Part shown: positions 16,571 to 24,748 of the stretch, piece by piece
Position numbering within the stretch: the stretch's first letter is position 1
Layout of the letters: the number at the start of each line of letters is the position of its first letter
Assembly (NCBI GenBank): GCA_964504335.1
Contig: CAZDET010000043.1
Location: 1-43,427 of the forward strand
Direction: 5' to 3'
Length of the DNA stretch: 43,427 nt
Source: CAZDET01 sp964504335
Lineage (GTDB): Bacteria; Bacteroidota; Bacteroidia; Chitinophagales; Saprospiraceae
The notes under the pieces: generated by a model
Seen by the model: only the letters and a program-made list of their open reading frames with translations
What the model was told of the DNA's origin: nothing
Databases searched by the model: none
Position numbers and translations under genes: made by a program

Positions 16571-17467
16571 TTAAATTAGATAAACATCTGAAATAACAAA
16601 TATACCTAAAAGCAGGCTGGCCACCCCATTTGTTGTGAAGAATGCGAGATTAATGCGACTTAGATCACTTTCCTTGACCAGGGTATGCTGGTAAATCAGT
16701 AGCCCCAGAAAAAGAAAAATACCCAGCCAATGCAACCATCCAAAGGCCACGTACGAGGCACTTTGAAGCGCTCCAACTACTAGTACAAGCAGGCCACATA
16801 CCGCATGCAGGCCTTCCGAAAGCCGCATAGCCCGGCGCCTGCCCAGAATGACGGGAATAGAGTGCAATTGCTGATGGCGGTCAAATGCTTCGTCCTGGAG
16901 GGCGTACAGAATATCGAAACCGGCCACCCAAAACAGTACGATCCCTCCGTACAGAACCGGCAAGACCGCCCAACCCGCGCCCGCAGCCAGATACGCCCCG
17001 ATCGGAGCGAGTGCCAGGCCGAGCCCGAGAACGAAATGGCATAGAAAGGTGAATCGCTTGGTGTAGGAATACCCCAGGATAACCAGAAGCGCCACCGGCG
17101 ATAGAGCAAAGCAGAGCGGGTTGATGAAGTAGGTGGCCAGCATGAAAAGGAAACTGTTGCCCGCCACAAAGAGCAGGGCGGAGCGCGCATCGATGACCCC
17201 CGCTGGAATTTCGCGGATGGCCGTCCGCGGGTTGCGGGCGTCGATGTCGCGGTCGAGGTAGCGGTTAAAGGCCATGGCGGCGCTGCGGGCAAAAATCATA
17301 CACAGAAGAATAAGCCCAAACAACCGCCAGCTGAAGGAACCCGTCTCCAGGGTCGCTAGTGAAAAGCCAATCAACGCAAAGGGCAGTGCAAAGATCGTAT
17401 GGCTAAATTTGACCAGCGACAGGTAATTACTGACGATCCTCGACCAGTGCGACCAGAAATGAATCAT
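16571..17467 (-). CDS. mqnP: UbiA-family prenyltransferase, probable menaquinone (MqnP-type)
   Basis: A 298-residue integral membrane prenyltransferase with about eight helices. The Asp-rich motifs that bind Mg-prenyl diphosphate are NRYLDRDID (68-76) and DILYALQDEAFD (185-196), the latter in the form typical of 4-hydroxybenzoate-type UbiA. TKRFT after GYSY and the ARNPRTAIREIPAG segment support this branch. In menaquinone-using Bacteroidota without ubiquinone, this branch (annotated as putative 4-hydroxybenzoate polyprenyltransferase) acts in the futalosine pathway as MqnP; that choice is inferred, since no other mqn gene is in the window. The start lies only 30 bp from the palindromic element at 17498-17691. 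It is followed after 11 bp by the FGE-like gene. Confidence 0.85.
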   Translation of the reverse strand: MIHFWSHWSRIVSNYLSLVKFSHTIFALPFALIGFSLATLETGSFSWRLFGLILLCMIFARSAAMAFNRYLDRDIDARNPRTAIREIPAGVIDARSALLFVAGNSFLFMLATYFINPLCFALSPVALLVILGYSYTKRFTFLCHFVLGLGLALAPIGAYLAAGAGWAVLPVLYGGIVLFWVAGFDILYALQDEAFDRHQQLHSIPVILGRRRAMRLSEGLHAVCGLLVLVVGALQSASYVAFGWLHWLGIFLFLGLLIYQHTLVKESDLSRINLAFFTTNGVASLLLGIFVISDVYLI

Positions 17468-17497
17468 AAATGAGAGCTCTCTTGCTTTGGTACCATA

Positions 17498-17691
17498 GAA
17501 GTCGTTTAAACTTTCTTAATTCGTCTAACGGCCAAAGCCTTATAGAACCTGGGCTGCCGCTCTTTTCTCCTCTTACTCAGCGTTAGGGCCCCTGCCCCAA
17601 CGCTTCGTTCCAGGTACACACTCCAAAAGGAGCGTTGCCAGAACCTGCAAGGTCTTGCCCTCGCCAGAAAGAAAAAAGTTTAAACGACTTC
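17498..17691. mobile_element. MITE-like 194-bp palindromic element
   Basis: Perfect 16-bp terminal inverted repeats, GAAGTCGTTTAAACTT at 17498-17513 and its reverse complement at 17676-17691, enclose non-coding sequence. The two halves keep imperfect complementarity inward (CTTATAGAACCTGG against CCAGAACCTGCAAG), and the centre forms a smaller hairpin, AGCGTT...AACGCT near 17580-17608. The trinucleotide ATA flanks both ends (17495-17497 and 17692-17694), a possible 3-bp target duplication. There is no transposase gene. It sits between a terminator and the mqnP start, so the mqnP leader must cross or begin in it. A large structured RNA is the alternative. No second copy was seen in the window. 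Confidence 0.55.
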
Positions 17692-17697
17692 ATAAAT

Positions 17698-17734
17698 AAA
17701 AAAGCCGCCGGTAAGGTTTACCAGCGGCTTTTTT
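17698..17734 (-). terminator. Rho-independent terminator after the DUF1573 gene
   Basis: GCCGC-CGGTAA pairs with TTACC-A-GCGGC (17704-17728) with one mismatch and a 3-nt loop, flanked by six A (17698-17703) and six T (17729-17734). It is bidirectional in form. On the minus strand it lies 36 bp after the DUF1573 stop. Confidence 0.9.
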
Positions 17735-17769
17735 ATGAAAAATCAGAAGGTAGAGCCGAAGCACGCCTT

Positions 17770-18303
17770 TTAGTTGTTCAACTGAATTTGTGCATCCTGT
17801 GATCCGGCGGCGGCATTTACCGTACCGGAAAGAGTCAGAAAGGTTTGCGGCGGAGTCGTGTTGGCCGTCAGGGTTACTTTCTGGTTACGCGGGCCTACTT
17901 TGCCGCGGGAGTTGAATTCAACGACGATCTCGCCGGTTTCACCCGGGGCGATCGGCTCGCGTGGCCAAGTTGGTACAGTGCATCCGCAGCTGCCTTTGGC
18001 ATCGCTGAGGATGAGCGCCTCGTTGCCGGAATTAGTGAAAGAAAAAGTATGGCTAACTACTTCCCCTTCCTGTACGGTGCCGAAATCGAAGGTTGTTTCC
18101 CCGAATTCCATTGTGGTAGTGGGACCGGCCGGTACGTTTGCCTGAGGAGTGGCAGGCTGAACAGTCGGGTTTTCAGCAGCGAGCTGATTGCCGGAAATAT
18201 TATTCCGAGCAGCCTCGCGAACATCCTGGTTGCCGCTCTGGCAAGCTACGGCAAATACGGCTACAAGAGCAACTAATGCAAAGTTGTGGAAACGCTTAAG
18301 CAT
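17770..18303 (-). CDS. DUF1573 lipoprotein
   Basis: A 177-residue lipoprotein with signal MLKRFHNFALVALVAVFAVAC (Cys21), a low-complexity linker rich in Asn, Gln and Pro (about 25-75) and a DUF1573 domain (about 75-165). The domain is an immunoglobulin-like beta fold of the MSP/ASH type, with FDFGTVQEGEVVSHTFSFTN and GSCGCTVPTWP. The frame is open up to 18402, but ATG 18303 gives the signal and lipobox and is chosen. Function of DUF1573 proteins is unknown; they are common cell-envelope proteins in Bacteroidota. It has its own minus-7 box (18360-18367) and a strong terminator (17698-17734), so it is probably monocistronic. Confidence 0.88.
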   Translation of the reverse strand: MLKRFHNFALVALVAVFAVACQSGNQDVREAARNNISGNQLAAENPTVQPATPQANVPAGPTTTMEFGETTFDFGTVQEGEVVSHTFSFTNSGNEALILSDAKGSCGCTVPTWPREPIAPGETGEIVVEFNSRGKVGPRNQKVTLTANTTPPQTFLTLSGTVNAAAGSQDAQIQLNN

Positions 18304-18359
18304 AGTAAGCAATTCTTTTAATGATTTAATTTGGAGTAGTCCATGCACTATAACGAATG

Positions 18360-18367
18360 CAAAAGTA
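18360..18367 (-). promoter_or_regulatory. Minus-7 box TACTTTTG for the DUF1573 gene
   Basis: On the minus strand the sequence reads TACTTTTG, an exact match to TAnnTTTG, 57 nt before ATG 18303. No convincing TTTG minus-33 box was seen at the right distance. Confidence 0.45.
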
Positions 18368-18421
18368 AAAAATGAACAAGCCAGACGGCCGATGTACCTC
18401 AATTTTATTGTTAATAGGCAG

Positions 18422-20071
18422 TTAATGAAAATACTGCAGAAATCCGGCCGTATCGCGGGTGTTCAGGCATTGCTCCGCCGTCAGGCCTCCCTTGCGGGCC
18501 GAAAGTACTCCGAAGTGAATGTCGTGGATTCCTTCCCGGCTGTGGGCATCCGGGTTGATGCATATCGGGACACCCAGTTCGGTGGCGTAGGGAATCCAGG
18601 TCCAGTCGAGGTCCAGGCGATAGGGGTTGGCATTGAGTTCGATCGCCACCCGATGCTCCGCACAGGCCTCAATGACGGCGCGGTGGTCAATGGGATAGCC
18701 GGGCCGACTGAGTAAAAGCCGCCCGGTTGGATGGCCTAAAATATGGGTGTAAGGGTGTTCGATGGCGCGCAGCAGGCGGGCAGTCGCCTTGGTCTGATCC
18801 ATGCGCAGATTGGAGTGAATACTGGCAATGACGACATCGAATTGAGCGAGCAGGTCGTCGTCGTAGTCGAGTTGGCCGTCGGCCAGGATATCGCACTCCG
18901 TACCCTTTAAAATGCGAAAGGGGGCCAGTTCTTCATTGAGGGCATCGATTTCCGCAAATTGCTCCAACACGCGTTCCACAGAGAGGCCGTTAGCGTAAAA
19001 GGCCGCTTTGGAGTGGTCGGTGATCAGAATGTATTCGTAGCCCGAAGTGCGTGCGTACTCGGCCATTTCCCGCAGGCTATGTAGCCCGTCGCTGTAAGTG
19101 GTGTGGCTGTGCACCACTCCCCGAATGTCGGATGGTTCCACCAAGTTGGGTAATTGGCCCCGGCGCGCCTGGTCCAGTGCCCATTCCGATTCCCGCAACT
19201 CAGCGGGTATAAAGGGGAGCTCGAGTTGTTCGAAGACCGCCTCCTCCGTTGCCAACGGCGCAAGCGCTTCCGGGGTAGGAGTCAATGCACTGAGAAACGA
19301 CGCCGTGGCCGAACGCAAGAAACAATCCGTGCCGAAGGCCCCCTCGGTAGAGGCGTAGATCCAAACCGGAAACTGCTCCGAATACCGGGCTTCGACTCGA
19401 TCTTCGGAACGATGCCAGGTGGTTAATTCCAGAGAGCTTGCTTGCACTTCCAGATCTTCCAGCGGTAGGGACGTCTGGAGTTCGATGGCTTCCACTACGT
19501 TAGCATGGCGCCGGATACCCCCTACGAGCGTATGCCGTTGGTCCGGAAATGCCTGCTCGATGGCGGCCAGCAACCGCTGCGCCGGCTCTTCCAGAGTGGC
19601 GTAGTGAAATTGATTTTTGGTAAGCTGGTAGTACTCCAGCTTTTTCTTTAGATCCGCCTGGGTTTTCTCGCCAAATCCCTTTAGCTCAATCAGCCGGTTT
19701 TCATTGACGGCATAGAGCAATTCGCCGATCGTTTCCACACCGAGGTCGCGCCAGATGCTCTGCACTTTTTTGGGACCGAATCCGGCAATTTGAAGCATTT
19801 CCCGCACGCCCTCCGGCGTCATGGAGCGGTACTTTTCCAAGGTTTGCATGCGCCCGGCCGATAGGAGCTCCTGAATTTTGGCGCTTATAGCACTGCCGAC
19901 GCCTTTGATGCTGTTGCGGTCAGCTTCTGGCATTTCCGACAACGGGGTATCCAGCTTCCGCAACGTGCGGTACGCATTCTGATAAGAACGAATTTTAAAT
20001 GGATTTTCGCCGTGTAGCTCCATCAACCGGCCGAGTTCCTGAAAGGACTTGGCGATGTCTTGATTCGTCAT
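18422..20071 (-). CDS. polX: PolX-family HhH/PHP protein with degenerate polymerase site
   Basis: A 549-residue protein with the domain order of bacterial PolX: helix-hairpin-helix fingers (about 1-140, GVGSAISAKI, GFGPKKVQSI and GFGEKTQADL), family X palm/thumb (about 145-290) and a C-terminal PHP domain (about 315-545). PHP metal ligands are intact: His321 and His323 in HSHTTYSD, His353 in ITDHS, Glu392, His419, His447 in GHP, and Asp508/His510. In the palm, the usual GS.RR...DxD signature reads VGGIRRHANVVEAIELQ, so the two metal-binding Asp residues are not visible and polymerase activity is doubtful. A 3'-5' exonuclease or AP-endonuclease role in base excision repair remains likely. ATG 20071 is chosen; further upstream the frame overlaps the amidase gene. 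It is last in the topA-DUF3467-amidase-polX run. Confidence 0.88.
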   Translation of the reverse strand: MTNQDIAKSFQELGRLMELHGENPFKIRSYQNAYRTLRKLDTPLSEMPEADRNSIKGVGSAISAKIQELLSAGRMQTLEKYRSMTPEGVREMLQIAGFGPKKVQSIWRDLGVETIGELLYAVNENRLIELKGFGEKTQADLKKKLEYYQLTKNQFHYATLEEPAQRLLAAIEQAFPDQRHTLVGGIRRHANVVEAIELQTSLPLEDLEVQASSLELTTWHRSEDRVEARYSEQFPVWIYASTEGAFGTDCFLRSATASFLSALTPTPEALAPLATEEAVFEQLELPFIPAELRESEWALDQARRGQLPNLVEPSDIRGVVHSHTTYSDGLHSLREMAEYARTSGYEYILITDHSKAAFYANGLSVERVLEQFAEIDALNEELAPFRILKGTECDILADGQLDYDDDLLAQFDVVIASIHSNLRMDQTKATARLLRAIEHPYTHILGHPTGRLLLSRPGYPIDHRAVIEACAEHRVAIELNANPYRLDLDWTWIPYATELGVPICINPDAHSREGIHDIHFGVLSARKGGLTAEQCLNTRDTAGFLQYFH

Positions 20072-20087
20072 AACCGCGCTTAGCTGA

Positions 20088-20723
20088 TCAGCCCATGTAG
20101 CCAATGATAGTCCGGACCTGCGCCTCGGCAAATCGCTCCACTACGTCGTCATCCATCAGGAGCAGGGCATCCTGATAGTTATCAAAAAAGAGGTGCTCGA
20201 CGAGAATAGCGGGCATACTGGTTTTGTTGAGGACGTAGAAGCCGGCTTCCCGATCCATGTCGTTGTCGGAGCGATCGGGGCGGTAGGAAATGCGATCACC
20301 GAGCAGATCGCGGACGTTTTGCATGTGGTCATCCGCTACGGCATCGGAACCCGTAGTGCCCCGCGAGGTGTACACCTCGAAGCCGCGGGCCGCTCCGTTT
20401 CCAAGGGCATTGCTGTGGTTGGAAACGTAGAGGGTACGCCGAACACGCCTGGCGTACCAGTTAGCCAAGTCGACGCGATACGACAGTGAGTTGTCGAGAA
20501 ATTCGTGACTGACGATCAGGTGTTGAATATCGAGGTTATTCAGCTTGTTCGATACTCGATTGGTCAGTACGCGGTTCCAGACGCCTTCATAAAACCAACC
20601 GTCGCCGTGAAAAGTGCCCTGGGTGTGTTTCCATTGCTTCGACGGAGCCGTCGCGTACTGGCCATTGCGCAGAATGCCTCCATGCCCTGCGTCCAGGAAA
20701 ACCATAAAGTCCGTTCTCATCAT
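20088..20723 (-). CDS. N-acetylmuramoyl-L-alanine amidase (Amidase_3), no signal peptide
   Basis: A 211-residue zinc amidase that splits the bond between MurNAc and L-Ala in peptidoglycan. Zinc ligands and catalytic residues are visible: His14 in LDAGHGG, Glu47 in WFYEGVWN, His103 in SNHSNA and catalytic Glu176 in AILVEHLF. The protein is only the catalytic domain. There is no signal peptide, membrane segment, AMIN or SPOR domain, which is unusual for housekeeping AmiC-type enzymes and more like phage or released lysins. It sits 41 bp after DUF3467 and 16 bp before polX on the same strand, so it is part of the topA run. ATG 20723 or 20720 are both possible. Confidence 0.88.
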   Translation of the reverse strand: MMRTDFMVFLDAGHGGILRNGQYATAPSKQWKHTQGTFHGDGWFYEGVWNRVLTNRVSNKLNNLDIQHLIVSHEFLDNSLSYRVDLANWYARRVRRTLYVSNHSNALGNGAARGFEVYTSRGTTGSDAVADDHMQNVRDLLGDRISYRPDRSDNDMDREAGFYVLNKTSMPAILVEHLFFDNYQDALLLMDDDVVERFAEAQVRTIIGYMG

Positions 20724-20764
20724 GAATGGGTTTGATCATCTCCCAAAGGTAGGAAATGTTTGAG

Positions 20765-21070
20765 CTAGGCTTCTGCCGTGGGAGTGAAGCCGCCCAGCGG
20801 ATAGGGTGTTCCCTCTGCGATGGGCCCGTGTTGCTTTTCGTACTTGAGCAGATTTTCCGACAGCGCGCGCACGAGGCGCTTGGCGTGTTGGGGGGTAATA
20901 ATAACCCGCGATTTAACCCGGGCCTTTCCCATGTTGGGCAAAATGCGCACAAAGTCGAGGACAAACTCACTGTTACTGTGCGCGATGATTGCCAGGTTAC
21001 TATACACGCCCTCAGCTACGTCTTCCGGAAGCTCGATGTTGAGCTTTTTTTCAGTAGGATTATCTGCCAT
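20765..21070 (-). CDS. DUF3467 protein
   Basis: A 101-residue soluble protein of the DUF3467 family: LNIELPEDVAEGVYSNLAII, then SEFVLDFVRILPNMGKARVKSRVIITPQHAKRL. The family has no established biochemical role; it is small, conserved and often next to core genes in Bacteroidota. It is 35 bp after topA and 41 bp before the amidase, all on the minus strand, which suggests cotranscription. Confidence 0.87.
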   Translation of the reverse strand: MADNPTEKKLNIELPEDVAEGVYSNLAIIAHSNSEFVLDFVRILPNMGKARVKSRVIITPQHAKRLVRALSENLLKYEKQHGPIAEGTPYPLGGFTPTAEA

Positions 21071-21105
21071 AAGTAAACGATTTTCGGACTCCGCGGATCC
21101 AGGAA

Positions 21106-23727
21106 TTATTTCTTGGTCTGCCGCTTCGGAGTTCCAGTCGATGTTTTCGATTTTTTCGCGGCCGTCTTCTTCGTCGTTTTCTTAGCCGTAGCCCCTTTTT
21201 TCTTTTTCCCTTTTTTTTCGAAGGCGTCGGGGATTTCCTCTTTGATGATTTCCTTAATCTCTTCGAGCGTCAGCTCCGCTGCCTGCTCCTGGGTCATGCG
21301 CTTATTGTCGACTTTGGGGAGCTTGATGCTCTTTTTCTTGAAGCGGATGAAGGGCCCCCAGCGACCGTTTTCGAGATTGATTTCCTCCTCGTGCCACTGC
21401 TTGATGTAGCGGTTAGCTTCCTTCTCCAGTTTCTTTTCGAGCAGCTCGATGGCCTGCGCTCCACTGAGATTATCGAAATCGTACTTCTTGGGTACGTTGA
21501 CGTAGAGGTCGTTGTATTTGAGGAAGGGGCCAAAGCGCCCGACACCCTTGGTAATGGGAACGCCTTTGTAGGTGGCGATAGGGCGGTCGGCTTCCTTCTT
21601 CATTTCGATCAGTTCCCGGGCGCGCTCCATTCCGACCTGGTGGGGATCTTCGCCTTTGGCCAGGCTAATAAACTTATCTCCCCAGCGCACGTAGGGCCCG
21701 TAGCGGCCGATTCCGACGGCAACTTCTTCTCCTTCGAAGGTGCCAATGGTTTTTGGAAGCTTAAATAGTTTAATGGCCTGCTCGAGCGTCAATTCATCCA
21801 TGCTGACGCCGGGCGGTAAATTGGCGTAGCGGGGTTTTTCGTCGGGGATCAGCTCATCGGGAGCACCCAACTGGATGACGGGACCATTGCGGGAGAGGCG
21901 GGTGAGGATGGTCCGGTTTGTATCCGGATCGGTGCCCAGGATACGCTCGCGGGTAACCCGTTCGGCAGACTCCAGGGTTTCCTCCACGCCCGCGTGGAAG
22001 GGGTGGTAAAACTCCTTCAACAGCGTGCGCCATTCGGCTTTGCCGCTGGCTACTTTATCGAATTCTTCCTCGATTTCCGCGGTAAACCGGTAATCCATGA
22101 TATCCTCGAAGTGATCGTCGAGGAAATCGGATACCGCCATACCTACATCCGTGGGAAAAAGGCGATTTTTGACGGCACCGGTCATCTCGGTCTTCGTCTC
22201 CTTGCTGATGTTGTCCTTTTTCAGCGTCATCACCTGATAGGCCCGTTCGACTCCATCGCGGCTTTCGCGAACGACATAACCCCGGCCGGGTTCCATGATT
22301 TTGCTGATGGTCGGCGCATAGGTAGAAGGACGGCCGATGCCGAGTTCCTCCAGTTTGCTTACCAGGCCGGCCTCCGTGAAGCGGGCGGGCGGGCGCGTGA
22401 AGCGCTCGGTTGCCGTCATCTCGCGCAGCGGCAACTGCTGACCCTTTTTAAGGGGAGGGAGAATGCCGGTATCTTCCTCATCCTCGTCGTCGTCCTTCGA
22501 TTCGAGGTACACTTTGAGAAAACCGTCGAACTTGAGCATTTCTCCCTGGGCGCGCAGTGGGGTATCGGGCACGGTGGAAATCCCGATGGTTACGGTTGTC
22601 TTTTCGACGACAGCATCGGCCATCTGAGAGGCAATCGTGCGCTTCCAGATGAGTTCGTAGAGGCGCTGTTCGTCCCGGCCACCCACAGTGATGGATTGGC
22701 GCTCGATATAGGTCGGCCGGATGGCTTCGTGCGCCTCCTGCGCCGACGACGACTTGCTTTTGAACTTGCGCACCTGGACGTATTCCTCGCCGTACTCCGA
22801 CTCGATCTTCTTGGCGATGTTGGCCACGGCCACGTCACTCAGGTTGGTGGAATCGGTACGCATGTAGGTAATCAACCCCGCTTCGTAGAGGCGTTGTGCG
22901 ACCTGCATCGTGCGATTGACCGAGAAATAGAGCTTGCGACTGGCCTCCTGCTGGAGGGTGGAGGTGGTAAAGGGGGCCGTGGGCCGACGCTTTACCGGTT
23001 TGACCTCGATTTTCTCAATGGTGTAATCCGCGCCGATGCACTTCTGGAGAAATGCTTCTGCTGTCTCCCGGTCTTCGAAGCGTCGGGGCGAGTCGGCCTT
23101 CAACAAGACGTCCTTTCCCTGCTCGTTGCGCACCGTAAAGGTGGCGTTGATGCGGAAGAAGGGCTGGGCCTCGAATTGCTGAATGTCGCGCTCCCGCTCC
23201 ACGATGAGTTTGACGGCCACGGACTGCACCCGACCGGCGGAAAGGCCGTTTTTGACTTTTTTCCACAGAAGCCCCGACAATTCGTATCCCACCAACCGAT
23301 CGAGCACGCGTCGGGCTTGTTGGGCATTAACTAGGTTGATGTCTACCAGGCGCGGTTGCTGGATGGCCTTTTGAATAGCCGGAGCCGTAATTTCGCGGAA
23401 GACGATGCGCTTGGTGTTGTCGGGCGACAATCCAAGCACCTCGCAAAGGTGCCAGCTAATGGCTTCTCCTTCGCGGTCTTCATCCGTAGCAAGCCAGACT
23501 TCGTCTACCTTTTTGACCGCACTCTTCAACTCGGAAACGACCTTTTTCTTGTCGGGAGTTATGACGTAATGCGGTTCAAAATCGTTCTTGACGTCTACGG
23601 CCGAATCGCTCTTTTCCAGGTCGCGCACGTGGCCGTAGCTCGATTTCACTTCGTATTCCTTCCCTAGAATCTTCTCAATTGTCTTAGCCTTTGCAGGTGA
23701 CTCGACGATGAGTAAGTTTTTTGGCAT
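21106..23727 (-). CDS. topA: DNA topoisomerase I
   Basis: An 873-residue type IA topoisomerase that relaxes negative supercoils. The N-terminal Toprim domain has IVESPAKAKTIEKIL with Glu9 and the acidic TDEDREGEA (81-89). The catalytic tyrosine is Tyr288 in GLITYMRTDST. The C-terminus carries three Topo_C repeats in place of Cys4 zinc ribbons (IGRYGPYVRWGDKFISL, VGRFGPFLKYNDLYVNV, NGRWGPFIRFKKKSIKL) and a Lys/Thr-rich basic tail (about 835-873) that should help DNA binding. This layout is normal for the phylum. It heads a probable operon with DUF3467, the amidase and polX, and has a minus-7 box at 23768-23775. Confidence 0.97.
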   Translation of the reverse strand: MPKNLLIVESPAKAKTIEKILGKEYEVKSSYGHVRDLEKSDSAVDVKNDFEPHYVITPDKKKVVSELKSAVKKVDEVWLATDEDREGEAISWHLCEVLGLSPDNTKRIVFREITAPAIQKAIQQPRLVDINLVNAQQARRVLDRLVGYELSGLLWKKVKNGLSAGRVQSVAVKLIVERERDIQQFEAQPFFRINATFTVRNEQGKDVLLKADSPRRFEDRETAEAFLQKCIGADYTIEKIEVKPVKRRPTAPFTTSTLQQEASRKLYFSVNRTMQVAQRLYEAGLITYMRTDSTNLSDVAVANIAKKIESEYGEEYVQVRKFKSKSSSAQEAHEAIRPTYIERQSITVGGRDEQRLYELIWKRTIASQMADAVVEKTTVTIGISTVPDTPLRAQGEMLKFDGFLKVYLESKDDDEDEEDTGILPPLKKGQQLPLREMTATERFTRPPARFTEAGLVSKLEELGIGRPSTYAPTISKIMEPGRGYVVRESRDGVERAYQVMTLKKDNISKETKTEMTGAVKNRLFPTDVGMAVSDFLDDHFEDIMDYRFTAEIEEEFDKVASGKAEWRTLLKEFYHPFHAGVEETLESAERVTRERILGTDPDTNRTILTRLSRNGPVIQLGAPDELIPDEKPRYANLPPGVSMDELTLEQAIKLFKLPKTIGTFEGEEVAVGIGRYGPYVRWGDKFISLAKGEDPHQVGMERARELIEMKKEADRPIATYKGVPITKGVGRFGPFLKYNDLYVNVPKKYDFDNLSGAQAIELLEKKLEKEANRYIKQWHEEEINLENGRWGPFIRFKKKSIKLPKVDNKRMTQEQAAELTLEEIKEIIKEEIPDAFEKKGKKKKGATAKKTTKKTAAKKSKTSTGTPKRQTKK

Positions 23728-23767
23728 AAAAAGGTTTTTAGGGGCATGTCATTACACATCAGACGGC

Positions 23768-23775
23768 CAAATCTA
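23768..23775 (-). promoter_or_regulatory. Minus-7 box TAGATTTG upstream of topA
   Basis: On the minus strand TAGATTTG matches TAnnTTTG exactly, 41 nt before the topA ATG at 23727. A clear minus-33 TTTG was not found at 19-21 bp. It lies just beyond the stop of the small Cys-rich gene. Confidence 0.45.
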
Positions 23776-23784
23776 GAAAAAAGT

Positions 23785-24039
23785 TCAATGAAGGTGGCTG
23801 AACGATGCGCATTGCCCCGCATCCAATAGGGGATGCATTTGCCATAGAATGTACTGCTGCCGCAGGGCTTATGTTTCGGAAAAGGCCTTCATCTTTAATC
23901 TACCCGGACAACGCTTGCACCGCTTTCCCTTCTTGTATTTCTTGCAACACTTTTTCTTCACCTTTTTGCCTGCGAAGACGGGTAAGGGATACTGAAGTAC
24001 AGGAGCGGTACTGATATGATCTAGTCTGGTGGTTTTCAT
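23785..24039 (-). CDS. Small Lys/Cys-rich protein
   Basis: An 84-residue open frame, ATG at 24037-24039 and TGA at 23785-23787. The N-terminal part (about 1-24, ending YPLPVFAGKK) is followed by a strikingly basic Cys cluster, KKKCCKKYKKGKRCKRCPG (27-45), and a less characteristic tail with three more Cys. Short proteins with a similar CC-KY-KKGK-C-CP core are familiar to me from Bacteroidota but have no known role; zinc or nucleic-acid binding is a guess. In such relatives the protein ends soon after the CP motif, so the last 35 residues may be run-on. It lies upstream of topA on the same strand, separated by the topA minus-7 box. Confidence 0.55.
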
Positions 24040-24125
24040 GCTTGCCTTTATTTAGACTACGTAAAAATAACACGGTTCCCCCAATTGTTTATCGGGTATT
24101 GGTCATTTTCCGTAGCCTAATCTTC

Positions 24126-24668
24126 CTAAAATGCTACCAAATCGGCGGCGTGTTGCATTAGGAGTTGCTGGGTCTCCGGGTCGTTAAACCGACCTTCGGC
24201 ATCCAACAAACGGGAGAGCTGTGAAATGGGCAAGCGGTTGGGCATGACGGTGGTTCCCAGGTGATTGAGCACGGCGGCCAGGTGATCCATACCGAGTAGG
24301 TTGCCGGCCCGCCCGGAGGCGATTCCGATTAGTGCTGCTTTTTTCCCGGAAAAATTATCGCGGTAATGCCGCACCGAGACGGCGTCGATAAATAGCTTCA
24401 GCACCCCGGGATAGCTGCCGTTGTACTCGGAAACAAAAAACGCAAATTTGTCGGCCGGGAGTATATATTCATCCTGAAGGCGGATCAATGCCGGGCTCAG
24501 CGCATCCTTAGAATACATGTCGATGTCGAACCAGTCGTGGGGAATCGCATCCAGCGCAAGCAATTTAATCTCCTCCTCTGAAATTCGTCGGAGATGCTCG
24601 AAATAGAAGCGCGCAAACTGAGCCGTTTCATTGCCGCGCCGGTTAGTACCGGAAATTACTGTTATCAT
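24126..24668 (-). CDS. NAD(P)H-dependent FMN reductase family protein
   Basis: A 180-residue flavodoxin-like protein: MITVISGTNRRGNETAQFA at the N-terminus (phosphate-binding loop for FMN) and FVSEYNGSYPGVLKLFIDAV in the middle (the usual PEYNxSxPGxLKN motif, slightly altered). It should reduce FMN, quinones or azo compounds with NAD(P)H in the cytosol. The frame extends up to 24722, but ATG 24668 is chosen because the family starts at this strand. It is divergent from the UPF0173 gene with 80 bp between the starts, so both promoters must lie there. Confidence 0.85.
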   Translation of the reverse strand: MITVISGTNRRGNETAQFARFYFEHLRRISEEEIKLLALDAIPHDWFDIDMYSKDALSPALIRLQDEYILPADKFAFFVSEYNGSYPGVLKLFIDAVSVRHYRDNFSGKKAALIGIASGRAGNLLGMDHLAAVLNHLGTTVMPNRLPISQLSRLLDAEGRFNDPETQQLLMQHAADLVAF

Positions 24669-24748
24669 AACGGGGTATAAACAGCGCGACGCAAAGTCAG
24701 TTCTATCATTGCTACGAATCAAAGTGAATCATTAAAAAACTATGCACT

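Noticed and set aside
21994..23334. 446-codon plus-strand frame inside topA
   Set aside because: Antisense shadow of topA. The minus frame has all topoisomerase I motifs.
23805..24014. 69-codon plus-strand frame upstream of topA
   Set aside because: The minus-strand frame over the same bases has a Lys/Cys motif familiar from other Bacteroidota; this one has none.
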